The notes under the pieces are model-generated. The model was not told where the DNA came from. It did not search any database and saw nothing but the letters and a program-made list of their open reading frames with translations. Positions 63,525-64,000 of a stretch of 64,000 bases of DNA are shown here, in pieces (the stretch's first letter is position 1; the number at the start of each line of letters is the position of its first letter). The DNA is from Sandaracinus amylolyticus (GTDB lineage Bacteria; Myxococcota_A; Polyangia; Polyangiales; Sandaracinaceae). The stretch is taken from NCBI RefSeq assembly GCF_021631985.1, contig NZ_CP070225.1:1736001-1800000 (forward strand), given 5' to 3'. Made by a program: the position numbers and the translations under genes.

Positions 63525-64000
63525 ATGACTGCCGCTTGCTTCGCGTCGCGACTGCGCGCCACCTCGTTCGCTCTCCTCGTCGCGATGTCCATCGCGGGAT
63601 GCGGGGACGACGACGGCCCGAACGACTCCGACGCCGGCGAGCCGATGGACGCCGGACAATTCGACTCCGGCCCGCGACGCCCCGACGGCGCACGCGACTG
63701 CACGAGCGACGAGGACTGCGTCGACGAGGTCACCTGCACGCGCGACGTGTGCGACCCGATGGGCTACTGCCGGAACCCCGTCGACCCCGCGGTGTGCGAC
63801 GACGAGATCTTCTGCAACGGCGTCGAGCAGTGCGATCCGCGGCGCGGCTGCGTGCCCGGCCCGCGCGAGACGTGCAACGACGGCGACGTGTGCACGCTCG
63901 ATCGCTGCGACGAGGAAGGCAAGACCTGCGAGCACTTCCCGCGCGATCTCGATCAGGACGGCGACACCGACTGGTTCTGTCCCGGTGGCGCCGACTGCGA
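63525..64000 (+). CDS. Cys-rich lipoprotein, right-truncated
   Basis: ATG 63525 begins MTAACFASRLRATSFALLV with the lipobox AMSIAGC, then Asp-rich GDDDG and an Asp-Ala-Gly spacer. Disintegrin-like / Ca-binding Cys repeats follow (CTSDEDCVDEVTCTRDVC; CDDEIFCNGVEQCDP; CNDGDVCTLDRC; DLDQDGDTDWFCPGG). The frame is open to the right edge. A TTG at 63519, 7 bases after AGGGAG, is an alternative start. It is divergent from the pfkA operon and belongs to the same lipoprotein class as several others in this window. Confidence 0.8.
   Translation, partial: MTAACFASRLRATSFALLVAMSIAGCGDDDGPNDSDAGEPMDAGQFDSGPRRPDGARDCTSDEDCVDEVTCTRDVCDPMGYCRNPVDPAVCDDEIFCNGVEQCDPRRGCVPGPRETCNDGDVCTLDRCDEEGKTCEHFPRDLDQDGDTDWFCPGGADC

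Overview
The window is very GC-rich chromosomal DNA from a myxobacterium-like organism. The signs are: many Hanks-type Ser/Thr kinases with C-terminal transmembrane segments; a long series of lipoproteins with Asp-Ala-Gly spacers and Cys-rich (TSP3/EGF-like) regions; a MYXO-CTERM-like tail; DUF4388-type response regulators; and PilT-type ATPases. I infer Myxococcota, class Polyangia, possibly Sandaracinaceae. That placement rests on style only and was not checked by alignment. Because of the GC bias, long open frames occur on the antisense strand of nearly every gene, and these were discarded.

Layout. 1-5 kb: end of prfC, a degenerate membrane pseudokinase, and a lipoprotein-kinase operon on the minus strand. 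5.0-6.6 kb: a cobalamin riboswitch followed by one lipoprotein gene. 6.7-9.4 kb: a compact NrtR / SPFH / NAD-kinase-like operon. 9.4-16 kb: an FGE-fold lipoprotein, then an operon of FG-GAP/MYXO-CTERM surface protein, Ser/Thr kinase and PEGA protein. 16-20.4 kb: PilT-like ATPase with a duplicated N-domain, divergent from an AI-2E-family exporter and a glycosyltransferase-like gene. 20.5-26.2 kb: an operator-controlled operon of a small membrane protein, two CPA2 cation/proton antiporters with universal-stress-like tails, and an HTH-EIIA(Ntr)-like regulator. 26.2-27.7 kb: a Lys-rich protein gene between a 22-bp tandem array and about 800 bp of direct and inverted repeats.

27.7-32.2 kb: an ABC export operon (LolD-like ATPase, FtsX-like permease, HlyD-like fusion protein). 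32.3-38 kb: uncharacterised envelope genes, a nested inverted-repeat element, and a thioredoxin-rhodanese fusion. 38-40.6 kb: a DUF4388 response regulator and an orphan SctT/SctS (FliR/FliQ) pair. 40.7-46.1 kb: a swivel-first aconitase-family enzyme plus RCC1 and Cys-rich lipoproteins. 46.1-52.3 kb: an MlaF-like ATPase, a sulfatase-fold lipoprotein with a Thr at the nucleophile position, a 42-bp tandem array, an SRAP DNA-protein-crosslink gene, a VWA lipoprotein and two response regulators. 52.9-54.6 kb: a kinase and a frameshifted VIT1-type transporter. 54.7-64 kb: tRNA-Arg and tRNA-Pro, rdgB-rph, a histidine kinase, a TPR-metallopeptidase, an operon of a membrane protein, pfkA and an acetyltransferase, and a truncated lipoprotein gene at the right edge.

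The most unusual points are: the B12 riboswitch driving a lone, probably propeller-like lipoprotein (a possible BtuG-like B12 capture protein); the NrtR-SPFH-NAD-kinase-like operon; the PtsN-like/HTH regulator joined to twin antiporters; the duplicated PilT N-domain; and the unexplained repeat structures.
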